Notes under the pieces: generated by a model
Databases searched by the model: none
Seen by the model: only the letters and a program-made list of their open reading frames with translations
What the model was told of the DNA's origin: nothing
Shown: positions 20,093 to 28,898 of the stretch, piece by piece
Numbering within the stretch: the stretch's first letter is position 1
How the letters are laid out: each line of letters begins with the position of its first letter
Source: Microbacterium gubbeenense DSM 15944
GTDB taxonomy: Bacteria; Actinomycetota; Actinomycetes; Actinomycetales; Microbacteriaceae
Direction of reading: 5' to 3'
Assembly: GCF_000422745.1 (NCBI RefSeq)
Contig: NZ_KE383914.1
Location: 166,686-230,685 of the forward strand
Length of the DNA: 64,000 nt
Translations under genes and position numbers: made by a program

Positions 20093-20124
20093 TCGTAGGG
20101 GTATGAGACACCAGGAGGTGTGAG

Positions 20125-20556
20125 ATGCAGTTGCCCGAGGGAGTGAGCGACCAGGACCCGATCTTTCCGATCGCGGCCGCCAGCGAGCTGTCCGGCCTGC
20201 ACCCGCAGACTCTGCGCCAGTACGACCGCACCGGGCTCGTGGTGCCCGGTCGCACCCGCGGCGGATCCCGTCGTTATTCGGCGCGCAACGTCGTGCAGCT
20301 GCGCGAGGTCGCGCGACTGTCGGCCGAGGGTGTGCCGCTCGCCGTGATCCAGCGCATGCTCGACCTCGAGAACGAGGTGCGGGATCTGCGCGACGAGGTG
20401 CGCTCGCTCGCCGCCGAGCTGCACCGCGAACGGCAGAACCGTCCGGGTGCCCGCGTCTTCGCGACGGGCATCGACGGAGGCGCGATCACGCTCAACGGCA
20501 CCACCCGCGTGCGGCGTCGGGCCGACATCGTGCTCTGGCACCCGCCGCGCGGCTGA
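20125..20556 (+). CDS. hspR: Heat-shock repressor HspR (MerR family)
   Basis: The 143-residue protein has a MerR-type winged helix (FPIAAASELSGLHPQTLRQY, then GLVVPGRTRGGSRRYSARNV) and a helical tail (IQRMLDLENEVRDLRDEVRS). Such proteins bind HAIR operators and repress the dnaK operon, using DnaK as co-repressor. Three HAIR sites before dnaK support feedback control. AGGAGGTG lies 5 nt upstream of the ATG. It is the last gene of the operon and is convergent with the truncated LacI gene, whose stop is 1 nt away. Confidence 0.93.
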   Translation: MQLPEGVSDQDPIFPIAAASELSGLHPQTLRQYDRTGLVVPGRTRGGSRRYSARNVVQLREVARLSAEGVPLAVIQRMLDLENEVRDLRDEVRSLAAELHRERQNRPGARVFATGIDGGAITLNGTTRVRRRADIVLWHPPRG

Positions 20557-20557
20557 C

Positions 20558-21457
20558 TCAGGCCTCTGCGGTTCGCGCGGGCGCGAGCGTATCGCCCCGC
20601 ACGAATGTGCACGGCAGGAGCGTCTGCATCGGCGCACCGGACGGATCCGCGAGCCGGCGCTCGAGCGCGTCGAACCCCAGCTCGCCGAGCTCGGGCGCGG
20701 GCGTGCGCATATAGGTGAGCGACGGATCCGACATCTCGGCCATGTACGAGGACGACCCGAGCGAGAGCACGCTGACGTCCTCCGGCACGCGCACGCCGGT
20801 GAGCGCGAGACCCCGCACGAATCCGGACGCCGCGTGCTCGTTCATGATGATCACGGCCGTCACCTCGGGGTGCTCGCGCGCGAACCGCTCGCCGAGGATC
20901 CGCCCCTCGGCGGGGTGCTCTTCGCTGCTCGAGAGCGTCTGGCGCAGTCCGCGCTCGTCGGTGGCCGCGAGGTACGCGCCGCGCGCCCGCGACACGGCGC
21001 CGTGGTCGTACTCGGGGCTCGAGCTGTACACGAACGCGATGTCGCGATGCCCGAGGGCGGCGAGGCGGTCGATCGCCTCCCGCGTGGAGGTGGCCATGTC
21101 GATGTCGACGTAGGGGAGTGCCGACGGCTCCTCGGTGCGGCCGATCATCGCGAACGGCACGTCGTTGTCGGCGAGCGCGTTCACGCGCGGATCCTCCAGC
21201 TGCACCTCCATGAGGATCACCCCGTCGACGAGCCCGCCGCGCGCGAGCACGTCGATGTGCTCGGTGTCGGTGCCGATCGGCCACATGATGAGGTCGTAAC
21301 CGCGCTCGCGCGCCCGGCGTGAGGCGCTCGACAAGAACGCTACCGCCGTGTGCGACAAGGATCGCTCGAGCACGGGGAACAGCAGCGCCACGATGCGGGT
21401 GCGCCCGTTCGCGAGGGCCGCGCCGATCGGGTTGCGGCGGAAGCCGAGCTCGCGCAT
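20558..21457 (-). pseudogene. LacI-family regulator lacking its DNA-binding domain
   Basis: The 299 residues readable here begin at MRELGFRRNPIGAALANGRT, which corresponds to about residue 45 of a normal LacI protein, just after the helix-turn-helix. The rest is the complete sugar-binding periplasmic-protein-like domain (RIVALLFPVLERSL, GVILMEVQLEDP, VPFAMIGRTEEP, ITAV-like VTAVIIMNEHAASGF, VSVLSLGSSSYMAEM). No HTH can be read upstream, because the next bases belong to the start of the divergent sugar-binding protein gene only 27 bp away. Loss of the first ~45 codons together with the usual intergenic promoter is the simplest explanation. It cannot bind operators by the usual mechanism, though it might still bind sugar or interfere with partners. 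Confidence 0.75.
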
Positions 21458-21484
21458 CGCAGCATGACGACAAGGGAGTACATC

Positions 21485-22519
21485 GTGCGGAAGAAGAGGA
21501 TCCTCGTTTCCGGAGCGGTCGCGGCCGCAGCCACCCTCGCGCTCGCGGGATGCGGCGGGGGAGGCGGTGGAGGAGAAGGCGGTGGCGACGCGAGCACGCT
21601 CACGATCCTCGACTACTACGACAACGAACCCGACTCGACGCTGGTGCAGGAGGCGCTCGACGCGTGCGCCGAGACCGTCGGTGTGGAGATCGAGCGCGAG
21701 AGCGTGCCGGGCCCCGACCTCATTCAGACCGTGCTGCAGCGCGCGCAGTCGAAGACGATGCCCGACGTGCTGATGCTCGACAACCCCGACGTGCAGGAGA
21801 TCGCGGCGACCGGAGGGCTGACGCCGCTGTCGACGTTCGACATCGACACGTCGCCGTTCACGCAGTCGATCCTCGACGCCGCCACCCACGAGGGCGAGGT
21901 GTACGGGCTCGGCCCCGCCGTGAACACGCTCGGCCTGTTCTACAACGTCGACGTGCTGGAGGAGGCGGGCATCGAACCGCCGACCACCTGGGGCGAGCTG
22001 AAGGAATCGGCCGCCGCGCTGACGGATGGCGATCGCTACGGCGTCGCGTTCTCGGCGATCGCCGACTACGAGGGCGCGTGGCAGTTCCTCCCGTTCATGT
22101 GGACGAACGGCGGCGACGAGGCCGAGCTCGATTCGCCGGAGAACGCCGAGGCGCTGCAGCTGTGGGTTGACCTCATCGAGTCCGGATCCGCCTCCGCCGG
22201 CACCGTCAACTGGAGCCAGGGCGACGTGCAGGCGAAGGCAGCCGAGTTCGTCGAGTGCATGTCGAACGAAGAGACGTCGCTGTCGATCGCCGAGAGCCGC
22301 TACCTCGTGCCGACGCGCACCGACCTCATCGACGGCTACATCGAGCAGGTGCCGGAGATGGAGGCGTTCGGCGAGCAGATCAAGACGGCGCGCGCCCGCA
22401 CGGCCCAGCTGGGTGCCGAGTGGCCGAAGGCGGCGACCGTGATCTACAACGCCGTACAGCTCGCAATCACGGGCGAGGCGACCGCTGACGAGGCGTTCGC
22501 GAAGGCCGCCCAGGGCTGA
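21485..22519 (+). CDS. Sugar ABC importer substrate-binding lipoprotein, internally shortened
   Basis: The 344-residue product has a lipoprotein signal (LALAGC) and a Gly-rich linker, then a family 1 sugar-binding fold (DSTLVQEALDACAETVGVEI, MPDVLMLDNPDVQEIAATGG, GLGPAVNTLGLFYNVDVLEE). Family members normally have 400-430 residues. Here VNWSQGDVQ runs directly into AKAAEFVECMSNEETS, so the segment of about 60 residues that normally carries the AM..G.W motif appears to be missing, in frame. The GTG at 21485 has AAGGGAG 6 nt upstream and was preferred over ATG 21464, which lacks a ribosome binding site. It starts an importer operon. Confidence 0.8.
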   Translation: MRKKRILVSGAVAAAATLALAGCGGGGGGGEGGGDASTLTILDYYDNEPDSTLVQEALDACAETVGVEIERESVPGPDLIQTVLQRAQSKTMPDVLMLDNPDVQEIAATGGLTPLSTFDIDTSPFTQSILDAATHEGEVYGLGPAVNTLGLFYNVDVLEEAGIEPPTTWGELKESAAALTDGDRYGVAFSAIADYEGAWQFLPFMWTNGGDEAELDSPENAEALQLWVDLIESGSASAGTVNWSQGDVQAKAAEFVECMSNEETSLSIAESRYLVPTRTDLIDGYIEQVPEMEAFGEQIKTARARTAQLGAEWPKAATVIYNAVQLAITGEATADEAFAKAAQG

Positions 22520-22525
22520 CGCGAT

Positions 22526-22555
22526 CCGCGGCCCGGCGATCGCGCCGGGCCGCGG
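22526..22555 (+). other. Intercistronic GC-rich hairpin after the SBP gene
   Basis: Perfect 13-bp arms (22526-22538 and 22543-22555) with a 4-nt loop lie between the SBP stop and the first permease gene. In many sugar operons such stems protect the SBP mRNA and keep permease levels lower; that role is inferred here. Confidence 0.65.
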
Positions 22556-22569
22556 TGCGACGGTGCACC

Positions 22570-23484
22570 ATGACTGCAGAGACGATCCGACGCCCCGCGC
22601 GCAGGAGGATCCGTCGCGACGATGTCGCGAAGCTCCTCTTCGTCGTGCCGGCGGCGATCTACATCCTTCTGTTCTTCGGATACCCCATCGTCAAGAACCT
22701 GACGATGAGCTTCCAGGACTACACGACGAAGACGTTCTTCACGGGCGAGGCCCCGTGGGTCGGCATCAGCAACTACGTCACGGCGATCACGAGCAGCCTG
22801 TTCGGGCCCGCCCTGCTCAACACCGCCCTGTTCACGGCCGGATCCCTCGTGGGACAGTTCGTGATCGGGCTCGGGCTGGCGCTGTTCTTCCAGAAGAAGT
22901 TCCCGCTGTCGACCATCATGCGGGCCCTCCTGCTGCTGCCGTGGCTGCTGCCGCTCATCGTCGCGAGCGCGACGTGGCGGTCGATCCTCGACCAGGACAG
23001 CGGCATCCTGAACCGCTTCCTGGGCGTGTTCGGCGTGGATCCGGTGCCGTGGCTCTCGAGCCCGGATCACGCGCTCATCGCCGTGATCATCGTGAACATC
23101 TGGGTGGGCATCCCGTTCAACGTCACGCTGCTCTACGGCGGTCTACAGGACATCCCGGAGGAGCTCTATGAGGCGGCGTCGCTCGACGGCGCGACAGGGT
23201 GGAAGGCGTTCTGGCACATCACGCTGCCCAACCTGCGCGGCGTGATCGGGGTGACCCTCGTGCTCGGCGTTGTCTACACGCTGAAGGTGCTCGACGTGAT
23301 CCTCGGGCTCACGGGCGGCGGGCCGGCGAACGCGACGCAGACGATCGCGATCCGTTCGTATCAGACCTCGTTCGTCGACTTCGAGTTCGGCGTGGGCGCG
23401 GCGTTCAGCAACATCCTGATCCTCATCTCGCTGGTGTTCGCGATCGTCTACCTGCGCAGCAGCCGCAAGCCCGTGGACGAGTAA
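22570..23484 (+). CDS. Sugar ABC importer permease, MalF type
   Basis: The 304-residue membrane protein has six hydrophobic segments and the EAA loop ELYEAASLDGATGWKAFWHI that contacts the ATPase. The first helix region LLFVVPAAIYILLFFGYPIV and NLTMSFQDY are typical of the UgpA/MalF-like family. The ATG at 22570 has no strong ribosome binding site and the upstream hairpin ends 14 nt before it. It pairs with the next gene to form the membrane channel. No ATPase gene is present in this operon. Confidence 0.88.
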   Translation: MTAETIRRPARRRIRRDDVAKLLFVVPAAIYILLFFGYPIVKNLTMSFQDYTTKTFFTGEAPWVGISNYVTAITSSLFGPALLNTALFTAGSLVGQFVIGLGLALFFQKKFPLSTIMRALLLLPWLLPLIVASATWRSILDQDSGILNRFLGVFGVDPVPWLSSPDHALIAVIIVNIWVGIPFNVTLLYGGLQDIPEELYEAASLDGATGWKAFWHITLPNLRGVIGVTLVLGVVYTLKVLDVILGLTGGGPANATQTIAIRSYQTSFVDFEFGVGAAFSNILILISLVFAIVYLRSSRKPVDE

Positions 23485-23496
23485 GGAGACCGTGCC

Positions 23497-24360
23497 ATGA
23501 CCACCACCGCACTCATCACCGTCGGCAGCGGGCGCTCCCGCGGCCTGCGCGGCGCCAGCGGCAAGCAGCTGGTCTACGTCGCGATCGGCGTCGTGCTGCT
23601 CGTCGTGATGCTGTTCCCCGTCTATTGGATGATCAACGCCTCGCTGCAGCCTTCCGGCAACACGCTCTCGGCAGGGCTGTTCCCAACGAATCCCAGCTGG
23701 GCCGGGTACGAGAAGGCCATCAGCGACCAGGGGCACAACCTCATCACGAGCCTTATCGTCTCGGCCGGTGCGGTCATCGTGAGCCTCGGCATCGCCGCCC
23801 CGGCGGCGTACGCGCTCGCGCAGTTCCGGTACCGCTGGATCACGGGTGCGCTGCTCGCGATCCTCATCGCCCAGATGATCCCGGGCATCGTGATCGCGAA
23901 CGCCCTCTACGCGGCGTACAACGACCTCGGCCTGTTGAACACGTACGTCGGGCTCATCGTCGCGGACGCCTCACACTCCGTGCCGTTCGCGATCATCGTC
24001 ATGCGGGCGTTCATGCAGAACATCCATCCGTCGATCCTCGAGGCGGCGCGCGTCGATGGGGCGGGCCAGTTCCGCACCTTCTGGTCGATCGCGCTGCCCG
24101 TGTCGAAGAACGCGATCATCACGGCGGGCTTGTTCGCGTTCCTGTTCGCGTGGAGCGACTTCCTGTTCGCGCTGACCCTCACCACCACCAGCGACATCCG
24201 TCCGGTCACCCTCGGCATCTACCAGTACCTCGGCACGCAGGTGTCGAACTGGAGCGCCGTGATGGCCACCGCTGTGCTGTCGTCGCTGCCCGCGATCATC
24301 CTGCTGCTCATTGCGCAGAAGTACATCGCGGCGGGCGCGATGGGCGGATCCGTCAAGTGA
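23497..24360 (+). CDS. Sugar ABC importer permease, MalG type
   Basis: This 287-residue permease has six membrane segments (VAIGVVLLVVMLFPVYWMI is the first) and the EAA loop ILEAARVDGAGQFRTFWSIA. IQPSG-like NASLQPSGNTLS after helix 1 is usual for UgpE/MalG proteins. TAAGGAG precedes the ATG by 6 nt, 12 nt after the MalF-type gene. Together with the preceding SBP it forms a carbohydrate importer that would need a shared ATPase. Confidence 0.88.
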   Translation: MTTTALITVGSGRSRGLRGASGKQLVYVAIGVVLLVVMLFPVYWMINASLQPSGNTLSAGLFPTNPSWAGYEKAISDQGHNLITSLIVSAGAVIVSLGIAAPAAYALAQFRYRWITGALLAILIAQMIPGIVIANALYAAYNDLGLLNTYVGLIVADASHSVPFAIIVMRAFMQNIHPSILEAARVDGAGQFRTFWSIALPVSKNAIITAGLFAFLFAWSDFLFALTLTTTSDIRPVTLGIYQYLGTQVSNWSAVMATAVLSSLPAIILLLIAQKYIAAGAMGGSVK

Positions 24361-24392
24361 CACTCTTCGAAGAATCAAGGAAAGGAGCACCC

Positions 24393-25172
24393 ATGTCCGG
24401 TGCCGACCACCCCATCCGCGTCGTCGTGTGGGGCGAGAACGTCCACGAGCAGGAGCAGCAGGAGGTGCGCGACATCTACCCGGATGGCATGCACACCACC
24501 ATCAAGGAGGGCATCGAGGAGAACCTCGGCGAGCGGGCATCCGTTTCCGCCGTGACGCTGCAGGATCCGGAGCACGGTCTCACCGAGGAGGTGCTGCGGG
24601 GCACCGACGTGCTGGTGTGGTGGGGCCACGCGGCCCACGGCGACGTGGCCGACGAGGTCGTCGCGCGGATCCACCGCCACGTGCTCGCCGGCATGGGGCT
24701 GCTCGTGCTGCACTCCGGCCACTGGTCGAAGATCTTCGGGAAGCTCATGGGCACAAGCTGCACGCTGCGCTGGCGGTCGAAGAACGACCGCGAGATCGTG
24801 TGGACGGTCGATCCGACGCATCCGATCGCGCAGGGGGTCCCGCACCCCTTCATCATTCCGGCGCAGGAGATGTACGGCGAGTTCTTCGACGTGCCGACGC
24901 CGGACGAACTCGTGTTCCTCTCGACGTTCACGGGTGGCGAGGTCTTCCGCAGCGGTATGACCTATCGGCGCGGCTTCGGCAAGATCTTCTTCTTCAGCCC
25001 GGGGGATCAGGACTACCCGGTGTACCACCAGAAGGAGGTGCGGCGGGTGCTCGCGAACGGTGTCGAGTGGGCGATGACGCTGCGTCCCGAGCGCACGGAT
25101 CCGGTGCTCCTCCGCTACGAACCGGAGGACTTCTACAACGGTCACGGGTACTCGGGGGCGATGGAGAATTGA
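24393..25172 (+). CDS. ThuA-domain protein (trehalose-utilisation type)
   Basis: The 259-residue cytosolic protein matches the ThuA family, which has a class I glutamine amidotransferase-like fold. Visible features are IRVVVWGENVHEQEQQEV at the start, DVLVWWGHAAHGDV, LLVLHSGHWSKIF and GRGKIFFF-like FGKIFFFSPGD near 200, with many conserved histidines. ThuA proteins take part in disaccharide breakdown, in ThuA/ThuB systems linked to 3-keto-trehalose or related sugars. AAGGAG precedes the ATG. Its stop overlaps the start of the Gfo/Idh/MocA gene (a ThuB-like partner). Confidence 0.85.
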   Translation: MSGADHPIRVVVWGENVHEQEQQEVRDIYPDGMHTTIKEGIEENLGERASVSAVTLQDPEHGLTEEVLRGTDVLVWWGHAAHGDVADEVVARIHRHVLAGMGLLVLHSGHWSKIFGKLMGTSCTLRWRSKNDREIVWTVDPTHPIAQGVPHPFIIPAQEMYGEFFDVPTPDELVFLSTFTGGEVFRSGMTYRRGFGKIFFFSPGDQDYPVYHQKEVRRVLANGVEWAMTLRPERTDPVLLRYEPEDFYNGHGYSGAMEN

Positions 25173-26266
25173 GCACGTTCCGAACGATCGACCACGTTCG
25201 GCCCCTCCGCATCGTGCAGGCGGGGGCCGGCGGGATGGGGCGCGCGTGGCTGCGCACCATTGCGGCGGATCCGACCGTCGAGCTCGTCGGGCTCGTCGAC
25301 CTGAACCTCGACACGGCGCGGGAGGCGCTCGCGGAGCTGGGGATCTCAGGCGTCGCGCTCGGCATGAGCGTTTCGGAGGTGGCCGCGCAGACCGGGGCGG
25401 ACGCCGTCGTGAACGTCACGATCCCGGTCGCGCACCTCCCCGTGAACCGGGAGGCGCTCGCCGCGGGGCTGCCGGTCCTGTGCGAGAAGCCGGCGGCGCC
25501 GTCGGTCCGCGATGCCTACAGGCAGGCGGCCGCCGCGCACGCCGGCGGGCAGCTGCTGATGATCAGCCAGTCGCGCCGGTACTTCGCCGCGCTCGATGCG
25601 GCGCGGGCCGAGCTTCCGGGCATCGGCCAGGTCACCAGCGTCGCGACGCAGTTCTTCCGGGAGGCGCACTTCCCGGGGTTCCGCGAGGAGATGGCGCACC
25701 CGCTGCTGATCGACATGGCGATCCACCAGTTCGACGTCGCGCGCGCCGTGATCGGATCCGAGCCGGTCTCGGTCGTCTGCGATGAGAACAACCCGAGCTG
25801 GAGCTGGTTCGACGGCGCCGCCGACGCGCACGCCGTGTTCGAGTTCGCGGGCGGCGCGCGATACGTCTTCACCGGCAGCTGGGTGGCGGTCGGGGATCAA
25901 ACGGCGTGGAACGGCGAGTGGCGCATCGACGGCGAGGGCGGCACGATCCGCTGGGACGGCGCGGACGCGGTCAGCGTGATCCGCCCCGGCTCGCGTGATG
26001 CGCCCGAGCGGATCGATGTGCCCTCCGGCGTGCCGGAGGAGATCGCCGGATCCCTGCGGGAGTTCGTCGCTTGCCTCCGCAGCGGCGCGCGGCCCGAGAA
26101 CGAGGCCGCTCTGAATGTGGCCAGCCTCGCGATGGTCGAGGCGGCGGTGCGTTCGGCCGAGACGGGCGCACGCGTCGACATCGCCGAGGTGCGCCGGGCC
26201 GCGCTCGCCGAGGCGATCGAGATCGAGGAAGATCCGGCGACCCGCGCGGTGCTCGAAGAGTACTGA
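25169..26266 (+). CDS. Gfo/Idh/MocA-family oxidoreductase
   Basis: The 365-residue protein has an N-terminal Rossmann fold (RIVQAGAGGMGRAWLRTIAA) and the conserved EKP motif (LCEKPAAPSV) of Gfo/Idh/MocA sugar dehydrogenases, followed by DMAIHQFDVARAVIG in the substrate domain, where the histidine is catalytic. Members oxidise or reduce sugars with NAD(P). The TTG at 25169 shares two bases with the ThuA stop (TTGA), giving close coupling; a GTG start at 25211 would cut into the Rossmann fold. With ThuA it may convert an imported disaccharide to its 3-keto form. Confidence 0.82.
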   Translation: MSTFRTIDHVRPLRIVQAGAGGMGRAWLRTIAADPTVELVGLVDLNLDTAREALAELGISGVALGMSVSEVAAQTGADAVVNVTIPVAHLPVNREALAAGLPVLCEKPAAPSVRDAYRQAAAAHAGGQLLMISQSRRYFAALDAARAELPGIGQVTSVATQFFREAHFPGFREEMAHPLLIDMAIHQFDVARAVIGSEPVSVVCDENNPSWSWFDGAADAHAVFEFAGGARYVFTGSWVAVGDQTAWNGEWRIDGEGGTIRWDGADAVSVIRPGSRDAPERIDVPSGVPEEIAGSLREFVACLRSGARPENEAALNVASLAMVEAAVRSAETGARVDIAEVRRAALAEAIEIEEDPATRAVLEEY

Positions 26267-26279
26267 GCGGGCCCGTCAG
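26263..26279. terminator. Short palindrome spanning two convergent stop codons
   Basis: CTGAGCGGGCCCGTCAG pairs on itself with one bulged G. It includes the TGA of the oxidoreductase gene and the reverse TGA of the lacI gene. A weak bidirectional terminator is possible. Confidence 0.35.
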
Positions 26280-27253
26280 CGCGAGGAGTCGCGGATCCGC
26301 AGCGCGTGGGGGATCGTGTACGTGCGCGGCGGTTCGGCGGATCCGTTCAGGCGCTCGACGAGGAACTCGAGCGCCGTGCGCGCGGCGGCCTCGTGATCGG
26401 GGGCGATCGTCGTGAGCGAGGGCATGATGATCGACGCCATCGGCACGTCGTCGTACCCCGTGATCCGCACGTCCTCCGGCACGCGCAGCCCCGCGTCGAC
26501 CACGCCGCGCATCGCGCCGAAGGCGAGGCTGTCGGTCGAGCAGGCGATGCCGTCCGGCGCGTTGTCCTCCGCCATGGCGGCGGCGACGGCTCGGGCGGCC
26601 GCGACCGTGCCGAAGCCGTCGATGTCGATGAACAGCGGCTCGCGGTCGGCGGTCGCCATCGCGTCGAGGTAGCCGGCGAGCCGCGGATCCTCATCGGTGT
26701 CGTGGCGCCGGAGATACGCGACGCGGCGGCAGCCCCGCGCGAGGAGGTGCTCGGCCGCCTCGCGCGAGCCCTCGCGGTTGGGCATGACGATGTGATCGAG
26801 GGGCGCGTCGAACATGCTCTCGCCGAGCAGCACGATCGGATAGTCGACCCGCAGGAGGTCCTGGTCGCCCGCGGCGAGGCCGGCGGTCGACAGCAGCAGG
26901 CCGTCGTACAGGCGGTTGCGCGACATCGACACGACCTCGAGCTCGGCCTCGCGCGCCGCGCCCGTCTGTTCGATCGCGATGCGCAGCCGGTGCCGCGCGG
27001 CCTCCTCGACCACACGTGAGATCAGGTGCGAGAAGTAGGGGTTGTCGACCTCGGGAACCGCGAGCCCGATCGTGCCCGTGCGGCCGGTGCGCAGGTTGCG
27101 GCCCGCCGCGTTGATGCGGTAGCCGAGGTCATCGATCGCGGCGAGCACGCGCGTCCGCGTCGCGGGCTTGATGTGCGGCCGGTCGTTGACGACGTTCGAC
27201 ACGGTCATGGGGGACACCCCGGCGGCCCGCGCCACGTCCTGCATCGTCACCAT
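26276..27253 (-). CDS. LacI-family transcriptional regulator
   Basis: This 325-residue repressor has an intact LacI HTH at residues 1-60 ([38 protein letters not shown]) with the hinge region [20 protein letters not shown], then a full sugar-binding domain ending ALRIRDSSR. It is divergent from the GH51 arabinofuranosidase gene, and a palindromic operator with central CG lies in the shared promoter. The same operator stands before the exporter-type ABC gene at 30672, so this is probably an arabinose- or arabinoside-responsive repressor of both. ATG at 27253 follows GGAGAG on the coding strand. Confidence 0.88.
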   Translation of the reverse strand: MVTMQDVARAAGVSPMTVSNVVNDRPHIKPATRTRVLAAIDDLGYRINAAGRNLRTGRTGTIGLAVPEVDNPYFSHLISRVVEEAARHRLRIAIEQTGAAREAELEVVSMSRNRLYDGLLLSTAGLAAGDQDLLRVDYPIVLLGESMFDAPLDHIVMPNREGSREAAEHLLARGCRRVAYLRRHDTDEDPRLAGYLDAMATADREPLFIDIDGFGTVAAARAVAAAMAEDNAPDGIACSTDSLAFGAMRGVVDAGLRVPEDVRITGYDDVPMASIIMPSLTTIAPDHEAAARTALEFLVERLNGSAEPPRTYTIPHALRIRDSSR

Positions 27254-27326
27254 GCTGCACTCTCCTCGCCACATTCTGGCACGGTTCGGTCGCGCGGAGC
27301 TTGACATCGCGCGGCGCCTGTCGCAA

Positions 27327-27344
27327 TCTGTGTATCGATACAAT
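27327..27344. promoter_or_regulatory. LacI-type operator overlapping the GH51 promoter
   Basis: TGTATCGATACA (27331-27342) is a perfect 12-bp palindrome with a central CG, as expected for LacI repressors. A -10-like TACAAT (27339-27344) overlaps it, so binding would block transcription of the arabinofuranosidase gene. The 16-mer 27327-27342 is repeated exactly at 30691-30706. Confidence 0.75.
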
Positions 27345-27368
27345 AGCCGTCGTCATCTGCGAGGAAGC

Positions 27369-28898
27369 ATGTCTCACGAGTCCACCCGCGTCGTCATCGA
27401 TCTCGACCTGCCGCTCTCGCGCATCAGCCGCCACCTGTACGGCCACTTCGCCGAACACCTCGGGCGATGCATCTACGGCGGCTTCTTCGTCGGCGAAGAT
27501 TCGAACATCCCGAACGAGGCCGGCATCCGCCTCGACGTCGTCGATGCGCTGCGCGAGCTGAAGATCCCGAACCTGCGCTGGCCGGGCGGATGCTTCGCCG
27601 ACGACTACCACTGGCGCGACGGCATCGGTCCGGTCGGCGAGCGGCCGCGCATGGTCAACTCGCATTGGGGCGACATCGTCGAGGACAACTCCTTCGGCAC
27701 GCACGAGTTCATGCAGCTGTGCGAGATGCTCGGCGCCGATGCGTACGTCAACGGCAACGTCGGATCCGGCACGGTGCGCGAGATGAGCGAGTGGATCGAG
27801 TACCTAACTCGCGCGGATGACTCGCCCATGGCCGCCCTGCGCCGGGCGAACGGGCGGGACGAGCCCTGGAAGGTGCCCTTCTTCGGCATCGGCAACGAGG
27901 CGTGGGGCTGCGGCGGGAACATGCGCGCCGAGGCATACACGGATCTCGCGCGCCAGTACGCGACGTACGTGCGCGACCACGGCGACAACACGGTCTACCG
28001 GATCGCGGCCGGCGCGAACACGGACGACTACCGGTGGACGGCCTCGCTCATGAAGGGCCTCGGGTGCCTCGGCGGCTGCCCCGGGGAGAGCTCGACGCCG
28101 TACCAGGCGCTGTCGCTGCACTACTACACGATGACCGGGCCGTGGGACAGCAAGGGATCCGCGACCGACTTCACTGACGACGAGTGGTACGTCGCGCTGT
28201 CGCGCGCGTTCCGCATCGAGGAGCTGCTCACGCGCCACAGCACCGTCATGGACGGGTACGACCCCGACAAGCGCGTCGGCCTCGTGCTCGACGAATGGGG
28301 CACGTGGTGGGACGTGGAGGAGGGCACGAACCCCGGGTTCTTGTACCAGCAGAACACGCTGCGCGATGCGCTCGTCGCGAGCGTGCACTTCGACTCCTTC
28401 CACCGCCACTCCGACCGCCTCGTGATGGCGAACATCGCGCAGACGGTCAACGTTCTGCAGGCGATGCTGCTCACGGATCCCGACACCGGCGCGCTCGTGA
28501 AGACGCCCACCTTCCACGTCTTCGAGATGAACACCGGCCATCACGACGCGGGCGCGCTCGCGGCGCACGTCGTCGGATCCGAGAGCCGTCACGTCGACGG
28601 ACGCGACCTGCCGCTGCTGTCGGCGTCGGCATCGACGAAGGACGGGTCCGCCCTGATCTCGCTGTCGAACCTCGATTCGTCGAGCGCTCGCACGGTCGTG
28701 CTCGACCTGCGCGGCGGCGACCTCGGCGAGGTGTCCGCGCGGATCCTCACGGCCGATGACACGGCGGCGCACAACACTCCTCAGGATCCGGATCGCATCG
28801 CGCCCGTCGCGCACGACGGCGTGCGCCCCCACCCGCGCGGCCTCGAGGTCGACCTTCCCGCGCACTCGTACGTGACGGTGTCGGTCGCGATCAGCTGA
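27369..28898 (+). CDS. Alpha-L-arabinofuranosidase, GH51
   Basis: The 509-residue enzyme cleaves terminal arabinofuranose from arabinan, arabinoxylan or their oligosaccharides. GH51 features: [18 protein letters not shown] at the start, [14 protein letters not shown], the acid/base glutamate in [11 protein letters not shown] (Glu177) and the nucleophile in [10 protein letters not shown] (Glu309), followed by the C-terminal beta-sandwich. There is no signal peptide, so it acts inside the cell on imported oligosaccharides. GAGGAAG precedes the ATG closely. Its stop region overlaps that of the convergent ABC exporter gene by 8 bp. Confidence 0.95.
   Translation: MSHESTRVVIDLDLPLSRISRHLYGHFAEHLGRCIYGGFFVGEDSNIPNEAGIRLDVVDALRELKIPNLRWPGGCFADDYHWRDGIGPVGERPRMVNSHWGDIVEDNSFGTHEFMQLCEMLGADAYVNGNVGSGTVREMSEWIEYLTRADDSPMAALRRANGRDEPWKVPFFGIGNEAWGCGGNMRAEAYTDLARQYATYVRDHGDNTVYRIAAGANTDDYRWTASLMKGLGCLGGCPGESSTPYQALSLHYYTMTGPWDSKGSATDFTDDEWYVALSRAFRIEELLTRHSTVMDGYDPDKRVGLVLDEWGTWWDVEEGTNPGFLYQQNTLRDALVASVHFDSFHRHSDRLVMANIAQTVNVLQAMLLTDPDTGALVKTPTFHVFEMNTGHHDAGALAAHVVGSESRHVDGRDLPLLSASASTKDGSALISLSNLDSSSARTVVLDLRGGDLGEVSARILTADDTAAHNTPQDPDRIAPVAHDGVRPHPRGLEVDLPAHSYVTVSVAIS

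Noticed and set aside
21464..21466. ATG as the start of the sugar SBP gene
   Set aside because: It would add seven residues before the signal peptide but has no ribosome binding site, whereas GTG 21485 has AAGGGAG at good spacing.
27301..27306. TTGACA as -35 box of the GH51 gene
   Set aside because: No acceptable -10 element lies 16-18 bp downstream; TACAAT at 27339 is 32 bp away, so the match is probably chance.
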